Source of the DNA: Niallia circulans
Lineage (GTDB): Bacteria > Bacillota > Bacilli > Bacillales > Cytobacillaceae
Length of the DNA stretch: 64,000 nt
Assembly (NCBI RefSeq): GCF_007273535.1
Contig: NZ_RIBP01000004.1
Span: forward strand, 3,634,001 to 3,698,000
Direction: 5' to 3'
The translations under genes were made by a program, and so were the position numbers. This document shows, piece after piece, positions 30,163 through 37,779 of this stretch (within the stretch, counting starts at the first letter, position 1; every line of letters starts with the position of its first letter). Below the pieces are notes generated by a model. It was not told where the DNA came from, did no database searches, and was given only the letters and a program-made list of their open reading frames with translations.

Positions 30163-31293
30163 TTACTTGTTATTCCCTTTAAATTGTATATAAGAAGTAA
30201 TCATATTAATAGCAGTCTCTAATGCTTCTTCATCTGGATTAAGCTTGCTGTGATGCAAGCCGTAAGGAGAATTGACACCAAGCCAAAACATAAATCCTGG
30301 GATTTCCTTTAACATATAGCCAAAGTCTTCTCCTGTCATCGCTTCCTTACATTCAATTAGCTCGATATTCGTTTCGCTTCGTATAAAGTCCATAAATTCA
30401 GCAGTTATTGCTTCTTCATTATAAACCTGATAATAACCACTACCGAAATCTATCGTACATTCGCATTCATAGCCAGCTTCTATTCCTTTGACAAGAGCTT
30501 TTACCCTATCCTTTACCTTTGCCATAGATTCAGCCGAAAGTGTACGCATTGTTCCTTCCAATCTTGCAGTTTCTGCGATAACGTTTTGAACAGTACCACC
30601 AGTTATTTTTCCAATCGTAACAACAGCACTGTCAAGAGGATCAATATTTCTTGACACAATGGTTTGGAGCTGTGCTACTAAATTACATGCAGCCACGACC
30701 ATATCATTCGTTTGGTGCGGATAAGCAGCATGTCCACCTTTACCTTTCAAGTCGATGAATAGTTCTGACGTATTGGCAAAAAGCAGGCCAGGCTTCACTG
30801 CGACTGTCCCAACAGGATATTCAGGAGCGACATGGAGGGCTATAATAATATCTGGCTTCCATTCCTGCATGATGTCACTTTTTAACATTGGTTCCGCACC
30901 GCCTGGACCTTCTTCTGCGGGCTGGAAAACAAAAAGCATATCATCATCAATCGGATTTTCTACGATATTAGTTAATACACCAAGGGCAATTGTCATATGA
31001 AAATCATGACCGCAAGCATGCATTTCCTGTTCATGATTAGAGGAGAACGGCAGTCCTGTCTCTTCTTTAATTGGAAGCCCGTCAATATCTGCTCGATAGC
31101 CGATAAGTCTGCCAGATTTTCTGCCGAGCACCTTAACAAAAATTCCTGTTTTCCATTGTTTAATTTCAATACGGTCACTAGATAATGAACGAATATAATC
31201 TAACAGATAAGCCTGTGTTTTATATTCTTGAAATCCTAATTCAGGAATTTGGTGCAATTCACGTCTAATTTGTATATAATCGGTTTTTGCCAC
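30163..31293 (-). CDS. dapL: N-acetyldiaminopimelate deacetylase (M20D peptidase family)
   Basis: 376 residues from a GTG with GGAGG 8 bases upstream. M20D amidohydrolase with metal ligands in [17 protein letters not shown] and the C-terminal [11 protein letters not shown]. In Bacillus the YkuR enzyme removes acetate from N-acetyl-LL-diaminopimelate in the acetylase branch of the lysine/peptidoglycan pathway. Immediately downstream of dapH, which performs the preceding acetylation of tetrahydrodipicolinate, so the assignment is firm. A hairpin lies between the two genes. Confidence 0.92.
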   Translation of the reverse strand: MAKTDYIQIRRELHQIPELGFQEYKTQAYLLDYIRSLSSDRIEIKQWKTGIFVKVLGRKSGRLIGYRADIDGLPIKEETGLPFSSNHEQEMHACGHDFHMTIALGVLTNIVENPIDDDMLFVFQPAEEGPGGAEPMLKSDIMQEWKPDIIIALHVAPEYPVGTVAVKPGLLFANTSELFIDLKGKGGHAAYPHQTNDMVVAACNLVAQLQTIVSRNIDPLDSAVVTIGKITGGTVQNVIAETARLEGTMRTLSAESMAKVKDRVKALVKGIEAGYECECTIDFGSGYYQVYNEEAITAEFMDFIRSETNIELIECKEAMTGEDFGYMLKEIPGFMFWLGVNSPYGLHHSKLNPDEEALETAINMITSYIQFKGNNK

Positions 31294-31349
31294 CTTTTTC
31301 TCCTCCAGCTTATCGGTATTAGTTTAATTTAAAGAACCTTATTAAAAGG

Positions 31350-31379
31350 AAAAGCGCGGAAGTAAGTTCCCACGCTTTT
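31350..31379 (-). terminator. Hairpin between dapH and dapL
   Basis: AAAAGCG.GGAA pairs with TTCC.CGCTTTT, with T-rich flanks on the minus strand. It lies within the dapH-dapL unit, so it may attenuate dapL or define the mRNA 3' end of dapH. Confidence 0.55.
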
Positions 31380-31386
31380 GTCTTTA

Positions 31387-32097
31387 TTATAATTTACGAA
31401 GCTCTTGCATAATTTCTGTTTTGGATTTTGTCTTTTCATCAATTTCTTTGATGATGCGTGCTGGAGCACCTGCAACCAATGTGTTTGGCGGTACATCTTC
31501 AAGAACGATCGCACCTGCCGCAACAACAGCACCTTTACCAACAGTAACACCTTCAACAACAACAGCATTTGCACCGATAAGAACATCGTCTTCCACGATA
31601 ACTGGTTTAGCAGAAGGTGGCTCGATAACACCTGCAAGGACTGCGCCTGCACCTACATGGCTGTTTTTACCAACAGTAGCTCGTCCACCAAGAATCGCAC
31701 CCATATCGATCATTGTGCCTTCGCCGATGCTTGCACCGATATTAATAACAGCACCCATCATGATAACGGCATTGTCACCAATTTCCACTTGGTCACGAAT
31801 AATAGCTCCTGGCTCAATACGAGCTTTGATGTTCTTCATGTCCAATAGAGGAATAGCTGAGTTTCTGCGATCATTTTCAACTACATAATCAGTGAATTTT
31901 TCTTTATTAGCTTCCATTACTTCACTAATATCAGACCATTCACCAAATACAACACCAGCATCTCCGCTAACAAAAGATTGGATTTTCTCACCGAAGTTAA
32001 CTTCAGATAAGCTACCTTTAACATATACCTTTACAGGTGTTGATTTTGTACTATTTGCAATAAATGAAATAATTTCATTTGCATCCATCATTTTCAT
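31387..32097 (-). CDS. dapH: Tetrahydrodipicolinate N-acetyltransferase
   Basis: 236 residues from the ATG at 32097 (GGAGG upstream), which gives [20 protein letters not shown] and the B. subtilis length. N-terminal DapH domain (about 1-85) then a left-handed beta-helix of hexapeptide repeats (about 90-215, for example [20 protein letters not shown]), typical of trimeric acyltransferases. Acetylates tetrahydrodipicolinate, committing it to meso-diaminopimelate. The spacer to ccpC (32098-32220) holds a hairpin with arms CCTTGAAT and ATTCAAGG near 32183-32211. Confidence 0.94.
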   Translation of the reverse strand: MKMMDANEIISFIANSTKSTPVKVYVKGSLSEVNFGEKIQSFVSGDAGVVFGEWSDISEVMEANKEKFTDYVVENDRRNSAIPLLDMKNIKARIEPGAIIRDQVEIGDNAVIMMGAVINIGASIGEGTMIDMGAILGGRATVGKNSHVGAGAVLAGVIEPPSAKPVIVEDDVLIGANAVVVEGVTVGKGAVVAAGAIVLEDVPPNTLVAGAPARIIKEIDEKTKSKTEIMQELRKL

Positions 32098-32220
32098 CTT
32101 GTTTACCTCCAATATGTATATATAACACTAAGCATTACTTTACCAAACAAAAGCATAGAAGACAAGCAAAAAACAAACATCAGCCTTGAATCTATGCTAT
32201 CAATTCAAGGGTTTAAAACC

Positions 32221-33117
32221 CTATTTCTGCTGACAACTATTCTCCCCTGCCACATATTCATCGATAATATCAAGAAATGCCTGCACTTGCTTCAATTGAA
32301 ATGCAGCCTCATAGCCAATAAGCCATGTACTCCGGTAAATTGGGGCATTCCGCTCATCTTGAAGAGGAACTTGAAAGAGGTTTTCACTTGCACCCTTAAG
32401 TGCAATGCCAGGTAAAATACTGTAGCCAATTCCGTTAAAGGTTAATTGCTTGCATGTTTCGATTTGGTCAACATAAATGGTATTTTTAGGGGGTGCAGGG
32501 AATTGCCTGTGCCACCATTCTTGAATTTCCTCATAATAGCTTGAATCGCTTTTAAATTGTATAAATGGTCTGTCTGTATCCATCAGCTGATCAAGGCTTG
32601 AAATCTTACTGTCCACTAAATAGAGAGGATCGTCAAACAAATGCTTTTTAGCACCTTTCCAATCAGATCCTCCTCTTATTATTCCAAGGTGAATGCTGCC
32701 ATCAGCCATTGATTTCAATATTTCACTGCTCCAGCCAGTTATTAAGGATACTTTCGCTCTTGGGTAGCTTTTTATAAATTCCTTTAGCGCCCCTGGCAGC
32801 CAATTCTGGCCGACAATACTTGCTGCAGCAATACTTAATGTCCCATGAACTTCGCCTCTTAATGCGTGAATCGCTTCTTTCACCTTTTCTTCGTTGCTGA
32901 TTGTGTCAACTGCAAATTGCGCAACAAGCTCACCGGCTGCTGTCAATGAAAGCCCTCGTTGTGACCTGATAAACAGTTTGGCACCCCATTCCTTCTCAAT
33001 GTTCTGCAAACGCTGGGAGAGGGCTGGCTGAGATACAAACAGTTTTTCTGCCGCTTTTCTCATATTCATCTCTTGGGCTAAAACCTTTAACAATTGCAGC
33101 TCAGATATTGTTGACAT
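32221..33117 (-). CDS. ccpC: LysR-family regulator CcpC-like
   Basis: 298 residues. N-terminal winged helix-turn-helix (residues about 1-62; AAEKLFVSQPALSQRLQNIE) and a LysR substrate-binding domain. Position between dapH and ykuL matches ccpC (ykuM), the citrate-responsive repressor of citrate synthase and aconitase genes in B. subtilis. The effector cannot be read from the sequence. A 20-base palindrome upstream (33178-33197) may be an autoregulatory site. Confidence 0.82.
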   Translation of the reverse strand: MSTISELQLLKVLAQEMNMRKAAEKLFVSQPALSQRLQNIEKEWGAKLFIRSQRGLSLTAAGELVAQFAVDTISNEEKVKEAIHALRGEVHGTLSIAAASIVGQNWLPGALKEFIKSYPRAKVSLITGWSSEILKSMADGSIHLGIIRGGSDWKGAKKHLFDDPLYLVDSKISSLDQLMDTDRPFIQFKSDSSYYEEIQEWWHRQFPAPPKNTIYVDQIETCKQLTFNGIGYSILPGIALKGASENLFQVPLQDERNAPIYRSTWLIGYEAAFQLKQVQAFLDIIDEYVAGENSCQQK

Positions 33118-33177
33118 AATGTACCTCTCTTTGTTCCTGCTGATATTGGCTTGAAAAAACGCTTCATTAGTCGATGG

Positions 33178-33197
33178 ATAATGCAGATATGCCTTAT
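33178..33197. promoter_or_regulatory. Palindromic LysR-type operator candidate upstream of ccpC
   Basis: ATAATGCAGATATGCCTTAT: the arms ATAA.GCA and TGC.TTAT are complementary around a GATA centre, about 60 bases upstream of the ccpC ATG. ATAA/TTAT half-sites are the type bound by CcpC in B. subtilis, although the spacing here is longer than the usual seven bases. Confidence 0.4.
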
Positions 33198-33245
33198 AGG
33201 GGAATAACTTTAGGGAAGCCTGATGAAACGAAGCTTGCTCAAAGT

Positions 33246-33680
33246 TTATATTTCCAAAAATGTATTCAGTCTTGCTAGGACAGACCTTCTAGTCAAAATA
33301 CCATCAAAAAATCCTTCATCATCCTCAAGGCAGATAAAAGGATTATCAGTTAACATTTCCATCATGTCTTTAAATGCAGTATTTGTATTTGCTCTAGGAA
33401 CAATCGTATTCATAATCGTTTCTACTTTAATGCTATCTAATTTTTCAAATTCAATGCGCTCTAGCCCGAGGATACTTTCCATAATAATGGGCGTGCTGAG
33501 CAAGCCATGGAGCTTATAGGAAGGATCTAGTACTGGTATGGAAGAATAGCCGCTTTTCGTCAGCACTAAAAGAGCATGCTCTAAATTATTACCAACTTGC
33601 ACATGGGCAACACGTTCAGAAGGAATCATTAATTCTTTCACTGTAATGTCTAAAAATTCTCCGTTGTGTATGCTGGTCAT
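33246..33680 (-). CDS. darB: CBS-domain protein DarB/CbpB-like (YkuL)
   Basis: 144 residues made of two CBS domains (about 8-65 and 75-140; SGYSSIPVLDPSYKLHGLLS is the first core) and nothing else. The B. subtilis orthologue YkuL binds c-di-AMP and, when unliganded, stimulates the (p)ppGpp synthetase Rel and pyruvate carboxylase (family knowledge). GAGGAG precedes the ATG. Length is near the orthologue's 147 residues. It lies upstream of ccpC with a 128-base gap. Confidence 0.85.
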   Translation of the reverse strand: MTSIHNGEFLDITVKELMIPSERVAHVQVGNNLEHALLVLTKSGYSSIPVLDPSYKLHGLLSTPIIMESILGLERIEFEKLDSIKVETIMNTIVPRANTNTAFKDMMEMLTDNPFICLEDDEGFFDGILTRRSVLARLNTFLEI

Positions 33681-33749
33681 AGCCGAAAACTCCTCAATAG
33701 TTTATTTTCTACTCCACTATCTTACCATAATTTTCGGCCATTTGCTCAT

Positions 33750-33893
33750 TTAACCCTTGCTCGTTTCAATGTTACGCTGATTGTAGCCACAATTTGGACA
33801 AGTGTAGATAACATTCTGATTGGACTGTGCTGTCAGGACATTTTCTAATGATTCCTGCTCCTGGCATTTTGGACAAGTCACTGTTATTTGCAT
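33750..33893 (-). CDS. 47-residue zinc-ribbon protein
   Basis: ATG at 33893 with GGGAGATG upstream; 47 codons then TAA. It begins MQITVTCPKCQEQESLEN and contains a second pair in YTCPNCGYNQRN, so two CPxC knuckles about 25 residues apart form a zinc ribbon. No other domain. It lies between ykuL and ykuJ, where B. subtilis has small genes (ykzF, ykuK); I cannot match it firmly to either. Probably a nucleic-acid or protein-binding small protein. Confidence 0.7.
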   Translation of the reverse strand: MQITVTCPKCQEQESLENVLTAQSNQNVIYTCPNCGYNQRNIETSKG

Positions 33894-33958
33894 GTAATTT
33901 CATCTCCCTTCAATATTAGACTGTTGCATTACGGCGCAATTATGCAAGGTTAATGACA

Positions 33959-33993
33959 CAAAAAAGAGCCGTAAAAAATACGGCTCTTTTTAA
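33959..33993 (-). terminator. Terminator of ykuJ
   Basis: AAAAAAGAGCCGTA and TACGGCTCTTTTTA with a short A-rich loop, 5 bases after the stop. Confidence 0.92.
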
Positions 33994-33997
33994 GTGA

Positions 33998-34234
33998 TTA
34001 TTGAATAAGATCGAAAATTTCAATTGTAATCATATCAATATTGTCGAATTGATATCTTTTTGGCTTTTCTTTATCGTTGTATACTTCCAACTCGTATGTT
34101 TCTGTTTTTGGATGGAATGTAACTTGGCATTTTCTTTCGCCGTTCACCTCAAAAAAACGTTGGGATGGTTCTCCCCCTGTTGATTGTTCTTGTAAATTTT
34201 TCAAACGTGTTAATATGCCTTGAAGCTGTGACAT
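33998..34234 (-). CDS. ykuJ: YkuJ family protein (DUF1797)
   Basis: 78 residues from the ATG at 34234, chosen because AAAGGAGAG lies just upstream and the length then matches YkuJ; the longer frame has no ribosome binding site. It starts MSQLQGILTRLKNLQEQS and contains RFFEVNGERKCQVTFHP and the C-terminal IDMITIEIFDLIQ. Small alpha/beta protein of known fold but unknown function. Lies in the yku gene order next to ykuI. Confidence 0.9.
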   Translation of the reverse strand: MSQLQGILTRLKNLQEQSTGGEPSQRFFEVNGERKCQVTFHPKTETYELEVYNDKEKPKRYQFDNIDMITIEIFDLIQ

Positions 34235-34476
34235 GCTCTCTCTCCTTTCAAACAAACCCATATACTTTATAGGTTTAACTATTAGCATGTTTCTATACAC
34301 TTTCCCTTTAAATTAAAGCAAGCTTTCTTGCTTTGTGTAAATGCCAATAATAACAGAATAAAATATTGCGGGGTGTTTGTCCAAGTAAAATTGAAGAATG
34401 AGCAAATCTTTTTTTTAATGACCATATAATATGCTATGATAAAACAATATATCTACACTAGATGGAGGCAGTTTTT

Positions 34477-34710
34477 TTGAAAAAAATAACAATGTATACA
34501 CAACCGGATTGTCCGCCATGTGAATATGCAAAAACATTTTTAAAGGAAAAAGGATTTGAACTGGACTTAAGGGATATCCAAAAGGATGCTCGTGCAAGAA
34601 AAGAACTTGTGCAAAAATATCAATGCTATTCTACTCCAACTTTTATCATTGGCGAAACAGTCATCGCTGGCTTTGACCATGATAAGCTGCAGGAGGTTCT
34701 TGGCTTTTAA
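34477..34710 (+). CDS. Glutaredoxin-like small redox protein
   Basis: 77 residues from the TTG at 34477, which has GGAGG 8 bases upstream; the in-frame ATG at 34462 overlaps that ribosome binding site. Thioredoxin fold with the active site CPPC in MYTQPDCPPCEYAK, cis-proline in YSTPTFIIG, and a GFDHDKLQEVLGF end. Bacilli lack glutathione, so it may work with bacillithiol or as an NrdH-like protein (inference). It is the only plus-strand gene in a run of minus-strand yku genes. Confidence 0.85.
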   Translation: MKKITMYTQPDCPPCEYAKTFLKEKGFELDLRDIQKDARARKELVQKYQCYSTPTFIIGETVIAGFDHDKLQEVLGF

Positions 34711-34759
34711 GAGCAGCTACCTTAACTTATGGTATACCTCTTACTAAGAATGTAGAATA

Positions 34760-35377
34760 TTAATATTTTGCAAAAGGAGTGCTGAGAGAAATCTGAAATT
34801 CAGCAAAAATTTCTTTTCCCCAATTTATATTCGACAATGACAGCATACCGTTCTGATGCTTGCTGTCATTTTCTTTTTCTGCTTTTAGATATTCCACAAT
34901 TTCCTCATTTGTAAGCTGGCTTGATACCTTCCATTTGTCATTTACTTTCTTCAAAAGCAATCCCTCATAATGGTTTTCATAGTATAAAGGACCGTCCTCT
35001 GGAGCTTCAAAAAATTCGTATACATAAATCTTATCTTGCTGAATATCGATTTCTGTTTTTTCCGAAAACTGAAAAAACGGAATATAGTATGGAGCAAAAT
35101 CACTGCCGAATGTAATGAATTTACCATTTTCCGTCACGAGGTTTGCTTCAAGAAAACTGTCCTTATATTCGTTAGAAAAATACGGTGTTAAAAGGGAGTC
35201 TACCTCTTCCATTTCTCTATACCTTTCACTTAATGATACTTGGGCTGTAAATGCATCTTCCAAAAATTGCAGGACTTCTCCTCTTGTTGACAACTCTTCT
35301 TTTTCCTTAGCTAGTGATGGATGTGCAAATGCAAGGGCTAGTACTAAAACAAAAATACTGATCATCGTCTTTTTCAT
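34760..35377 (-). CDS. Secreted protein of unknown function (DUF3993-like)
   Basis: 205 residues with a clear Sec signal peptide (MKKTMISIFVLVLALAFAHPSLA, cleavage likely after Ala23). The mature part is acidic and aromatic-rich, with FITFGSDFAPYYIPFF and KIYVYEFFEAPEDGPLYYENHYEG near residues 85-140. Its pattern reminds me of DUF3993, and its position (downstream of ykuI) is near that of ykuH in B. subtilis, but neither link is firm. GGGGAGAGG precedes the ATG. No function is proposed. Confidence 0.7.
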   Translation of the reverse strand: MKKTMISIFVLVLALAFAHPSLAKEKEELSTRGEVLQFLEDAFTAQVSLSERYREMEEVDSLLTPYFSNEYKDSFLEANLVTENGKFITFGSDFAPYYIPFFQFSEKTEIDIQQDKIYVYEFFEAPEDGPLYYENHYEGLLLKKVNDKWKVSSQLTNEEIVEYLKAEKENDSKHQNGMLSLSNINWGKEIFAEFQISLSTPFAKY

Positions 35378-35522
35378 TTGCCCTCTCCCCTTTCTCTATG
35401 TTAATGATAACAATAATTCCTTGGCTGTATTCCTATTTTCGTTCGTAAAATTCCGAACTGGTTTGACAAAATTCTCTCTTATAAGACGTATACCCCAAAA
35501 TAGGGGAATATAACGTTAAACA

Positions 35523-35550
35523 AAAAAAAGACCCTAATATAAGGGTCTTA
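35523..35550 (-). terminator. Terminator of ykuI
   Basis: AAAAAAGACCCTA and TAAGGGTCTTA form the stem; it overlaps the ykuI stop codon, and a T-run follows on the minus strand. Confidence 0.85.
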
Positions 35551-36765
35551 ATTAAGCAGTACTTCCATCTTATCCAAGAAGTTATAGGAAAGATCGATAA
35601 AAAGAAATTCATTAGCATCAAGTGGATAGGAAAATGTCCTAACGGTTCCGCCTGTTTCAATATCGCTGTATAAATCAGACAAAATGCCTTTTTTTTCATT
35701 TTGCATCCTGATAATATTTTCTAGGAAATACGGGCGCCAGCTCCAGTTTTTATTTACATACTCATCCTGCAGAACCCAAATGTTGTTGTCATAAAAGATA
35801 TTTGCTGATTTTTGAAAGCCATCTTCATCACATACATACATTCGAAAGGCAACATCTGTCAGTTCATTTGACAGGCACTTCAACAGTTCTTCAAAGCTGC
35901 TGTATTTACGGTATTTCTGCAATAATTCAGTGAGCTCAATTTGAAATTTTGCTGTTAACTGAAGAATAGATGTCAGCTTTTTCTTTTCATATGAGATAAA
36001 TTCATGAAACTCAGCCCCTAATTGACCTTTACGAATTGCTGGGTCAATAAAATATTCTTCAGGATGATGCAAGTAAAAGCCTTGATAAAATCTACCGCCA
36101 TTTTTCCAAGCAAATTGAAGCTGGTGTACCATTTCAATATTTTCAAACAAGAGGTTTGCGCCTATTTTTCTGGCAAGCATGGACAGAGAATAAAGAACAT
36201 TTTGATACATATGAGAAGTAGATGTGGAACGAAGCGCTAATAGATCGATTTTCATAATATCTGGAGCTAATTCTCCAATGCGATCAATATAGCTGCTTTC
36301 ACTTCCCATTTTATCAATCGCAATCTTTATGCCAAATGTACGATAATAAACAAGCAAATGATCAAGATGTTGAGATTGACCAGTATAATTCCGTTCTGAT
36401 ATTTCGAGTACAATTCGTTTTAAATCCATGCCCCGCTCTTCGTATGACATAAGCATTTGCAGAAATTCCTCGCCGTCATCATACATCAGGAGATCAGCAT
36501 CGCGATTGATAAAAAGCAGGAAATCTCCCTTAACTTCTGTCGCTTTATCCAGTGCCTTTGTCAATACTGCCTTGTCAACTTCATTTTTATATTCCTCTGG
36601 TATTGACTCATCTAGAAAAAACGGACCTAAGCTTTCTATCCCATTTATCCCGTTATATCTTCCTAATACTTCATATCCAATTACTTTATGTTCATCAGCA
36701 CTAAAAATAGCTTGGAAATAAGGGATGACATTTTCTAGATCTGTCAAAATATCTAATGCGTCCAT
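35548..36765 (-). CDS. ykuI: EAL-domain protein YkuI (c-di-GMP binding)
   Basis: 405 residues: N-terminal EAL-like domain (about 1-250) in which the signature is YEVLGR rather than EALLR, followed by a helical linker and a PAS/CACHE-like C-terminal domain (about 280-400). B. subtilis YkuI (407 residues) binds c-di-GMP but has little or no phosphodiesterase activity, so this is likely a c-di-GMP effector. GGGGAGG precedes the ATG. The upstream region is shared with the divergent C39-like gene. Confidence 0.88.
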   Translation of the reverse strand: MDALDILTDLENVIPYFQAIFSADEHKVIGYEVLGRYNGINGIESLGPFFLDESIPEEYKNEVDKAVLTKALDKATEVKGDFLLFINRDADLLMYDDGEEFLQMLMSYEERGMDLKRIVLEISERNYTGQSQHLDHLLVYYRTFGIKIAIDKMGSESSYIDRIGELAPDIMKIDLLALRSTSTSHMYQNVLYSLSMLARKIGANLLFENIEMVHQLQFAWKNGGRFYQGFYLHHPEEYFIDPAIRKGQLGAEFHEFISYEKKKLTSILQLTAKFQIELTELLQKYRKYSSFEELLKCLSNELTDVAFRMYVCDEDGFQKSANIFYDNNIWVLQDEYVNKNWSWRPYFLENIIRMQNEKKGILSDLYSDIETGGTVRTFSYPLDANEFLFIDLSYNFLDKMEVLLN

Positions 36766-36925
36766 ATTTTGATCAGCCTCCCCATAAATAATGACTTATT
36801 ATACCATACAATGTCGTGCTATTTCCCTTTAATAGACCTGTAACACTATATTTATTTTGAATATTTAGCCTATAATCATTAATTCACCTTTATTGGAAAT
36901 TATCTATCCTCATAAACAACCTGAA

Positions 36926-36982
36926 AACTCATATCCTATATGTTATAGGAGTCGGCAATCGAAAGTAGGTTGCCTATGAGTT
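36926..36982 (+). promoter_or_regulatory. Three-way-junction RNA structure covering the start of the C39-like gene
   Basis: Three perfect helices can form. P1 is AACTCATA (36926-36933) with TATGAGTT (36975-36982). P2 is TCCTATA (36934-36940) with TATAGGA (36944-36950). P3 is GGCAA (36954-36958) with TTGCC (36970-36974). P1-P2 and P3-P1 join with no unpaired base; P2-P3 with three. The start codon ATG at 36976 lies in P1, and the weak ribosome binding site AGTAGG (36964-36969) is in the P3 loop. Drawn by eye; no known riboswitch class was matched. Confidence 0.5.
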
Positions 36983-37704
36983 ATTTCAAATTGATTTTTC
37001 TAATGGTGCTTCTAATAACTTCCTTGAAGCCAGATACTAGGTTAGATATAGCTTCCATTGCCTCTGCCGAAGGTGCTCAAGCAATTCCTGCAGCCTCTCC
37101 TCAAACTGGAAGGCCTATCAGGCTTAATGTACCATTAATTAAGCAGAATCCAGACTTAAAGTATGGCTGTGAGGTCACTAGTTTGGCTATGGTCCTGCAA
37201 TATGCAGGAGTTAAGGTCACAAAAATGGATTTATATAAAAAAGTAGCCAAGGATTCTGACCCTCTTGTCAAAAAACATGGAGATATTATTAGCTGGGGTG
37301 ACCCTGCAGTCGGGTTTGTTGGAGATATGACAGGCCGAAGCAGCGGCTATGCTGTTTTTGATCAACCAATTGAAGATTTAGTGAATCATTATTTGCCTGA
37401 GAGAGCCGTTAATTTAACCAATCTTTCTTTCTCCGCTGTCGAAAAGCATGTATCTGATGGTTTTCCTGTTGTAGTTTGGACAACTGGCGACTATAGGCTT
37501 CCAGACAGATGGGAATCTTGGGAACATAAAGGAAGAACCATTAAAACACCACTTGACCTGCATGCCGTTGTACTTGTTGGTTATGACAATAATTATGTTT
37601 ATCTTAATGATCCGCTGTCAGGAAGAAAGAATGTAAAGGTAAATAAAACGCGTTTTATTAAATCATGGGCAGCTTTAAAAAATCGGGCTGTCAGCTATAG
37701 ATAA
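36976..37704 (+). CDS. Exported C39-like (peptidase C39_2 domain) protein
   Basis: 242 residues from the ATG at 36976; an in-frame TTG two codons earlier is possible. N-terminal signal peptide (hydrophobic residues 4-16), then a spacer rich in Ala/Ser/Pro. The domain from about 48 to 235 has the papain-like catalytic Cys in KYGCEVTSLAMVLQYAG, the His in DLHAVVLVGYDNN and the following Asn/Asp in YVYLNDPLSG. Such YvpB-like proteins are secreted or wall-associated; the substrate is unknown. Flanked on both sides by c-di-GMP genes. The start codon is buried in a predicted RNA junction. Confidence 0.82.
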   Translation: MSYFKLIFLMVLLITSLKPDTRLDIASIASAEGAQAIPAASPQTGRPIRLNVPLIKQNPDLKYGCEVTSLAMVLQYAGVKVTKMDLYKKVAKDSDPLVKKHGDIISWGDPAVGFVGDMTGRSSGYAVFDQPIEDLVNHYLPERAVNLTNLSFSAVEKHVSDGFPVVVWTTGDYRLPDRWESWEHKGRTIKTPLDLHAVVLVGYDNNYVYLNDPLSGRKNVKVNKTRFIKSWAALKNRAVSYR

Positions 37705-37707
37705 ATG

Positions 37708-37745
37708 TTGCCATCCTTGGATATCTTCAAGGATGGCAATTTTAA
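37708..37745 (+). terminator. Terminator of the C39-like gene
   Basis: TTGCCATCCTTG and CAAGGATGGCAA with T-rich flank, directly after the stop; convergent with the GGDEF-EAL gene. Confidence 0.85.
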
Positions 37746-37779
37746 TTGAGGAAGGCATGAAATCTTCATACCCTTTTGT

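Noticed and set aside
31405..31888. Two long plus-strand ORFs opposite dapH
   Set aside because: They are shadows of the hexapeptide-repeat codon pattern and have no ribosome binding sites.
36926..36982. Purine or c-di-GMP-I riboswitch at the C39-like gene
   Set aside because: CTCATAT and CTATGAG recall purine riboswitch P1, but the conserved junction and loop bases are absent; the GEMM signature CACGCACAGGGCAAACC is also missing.
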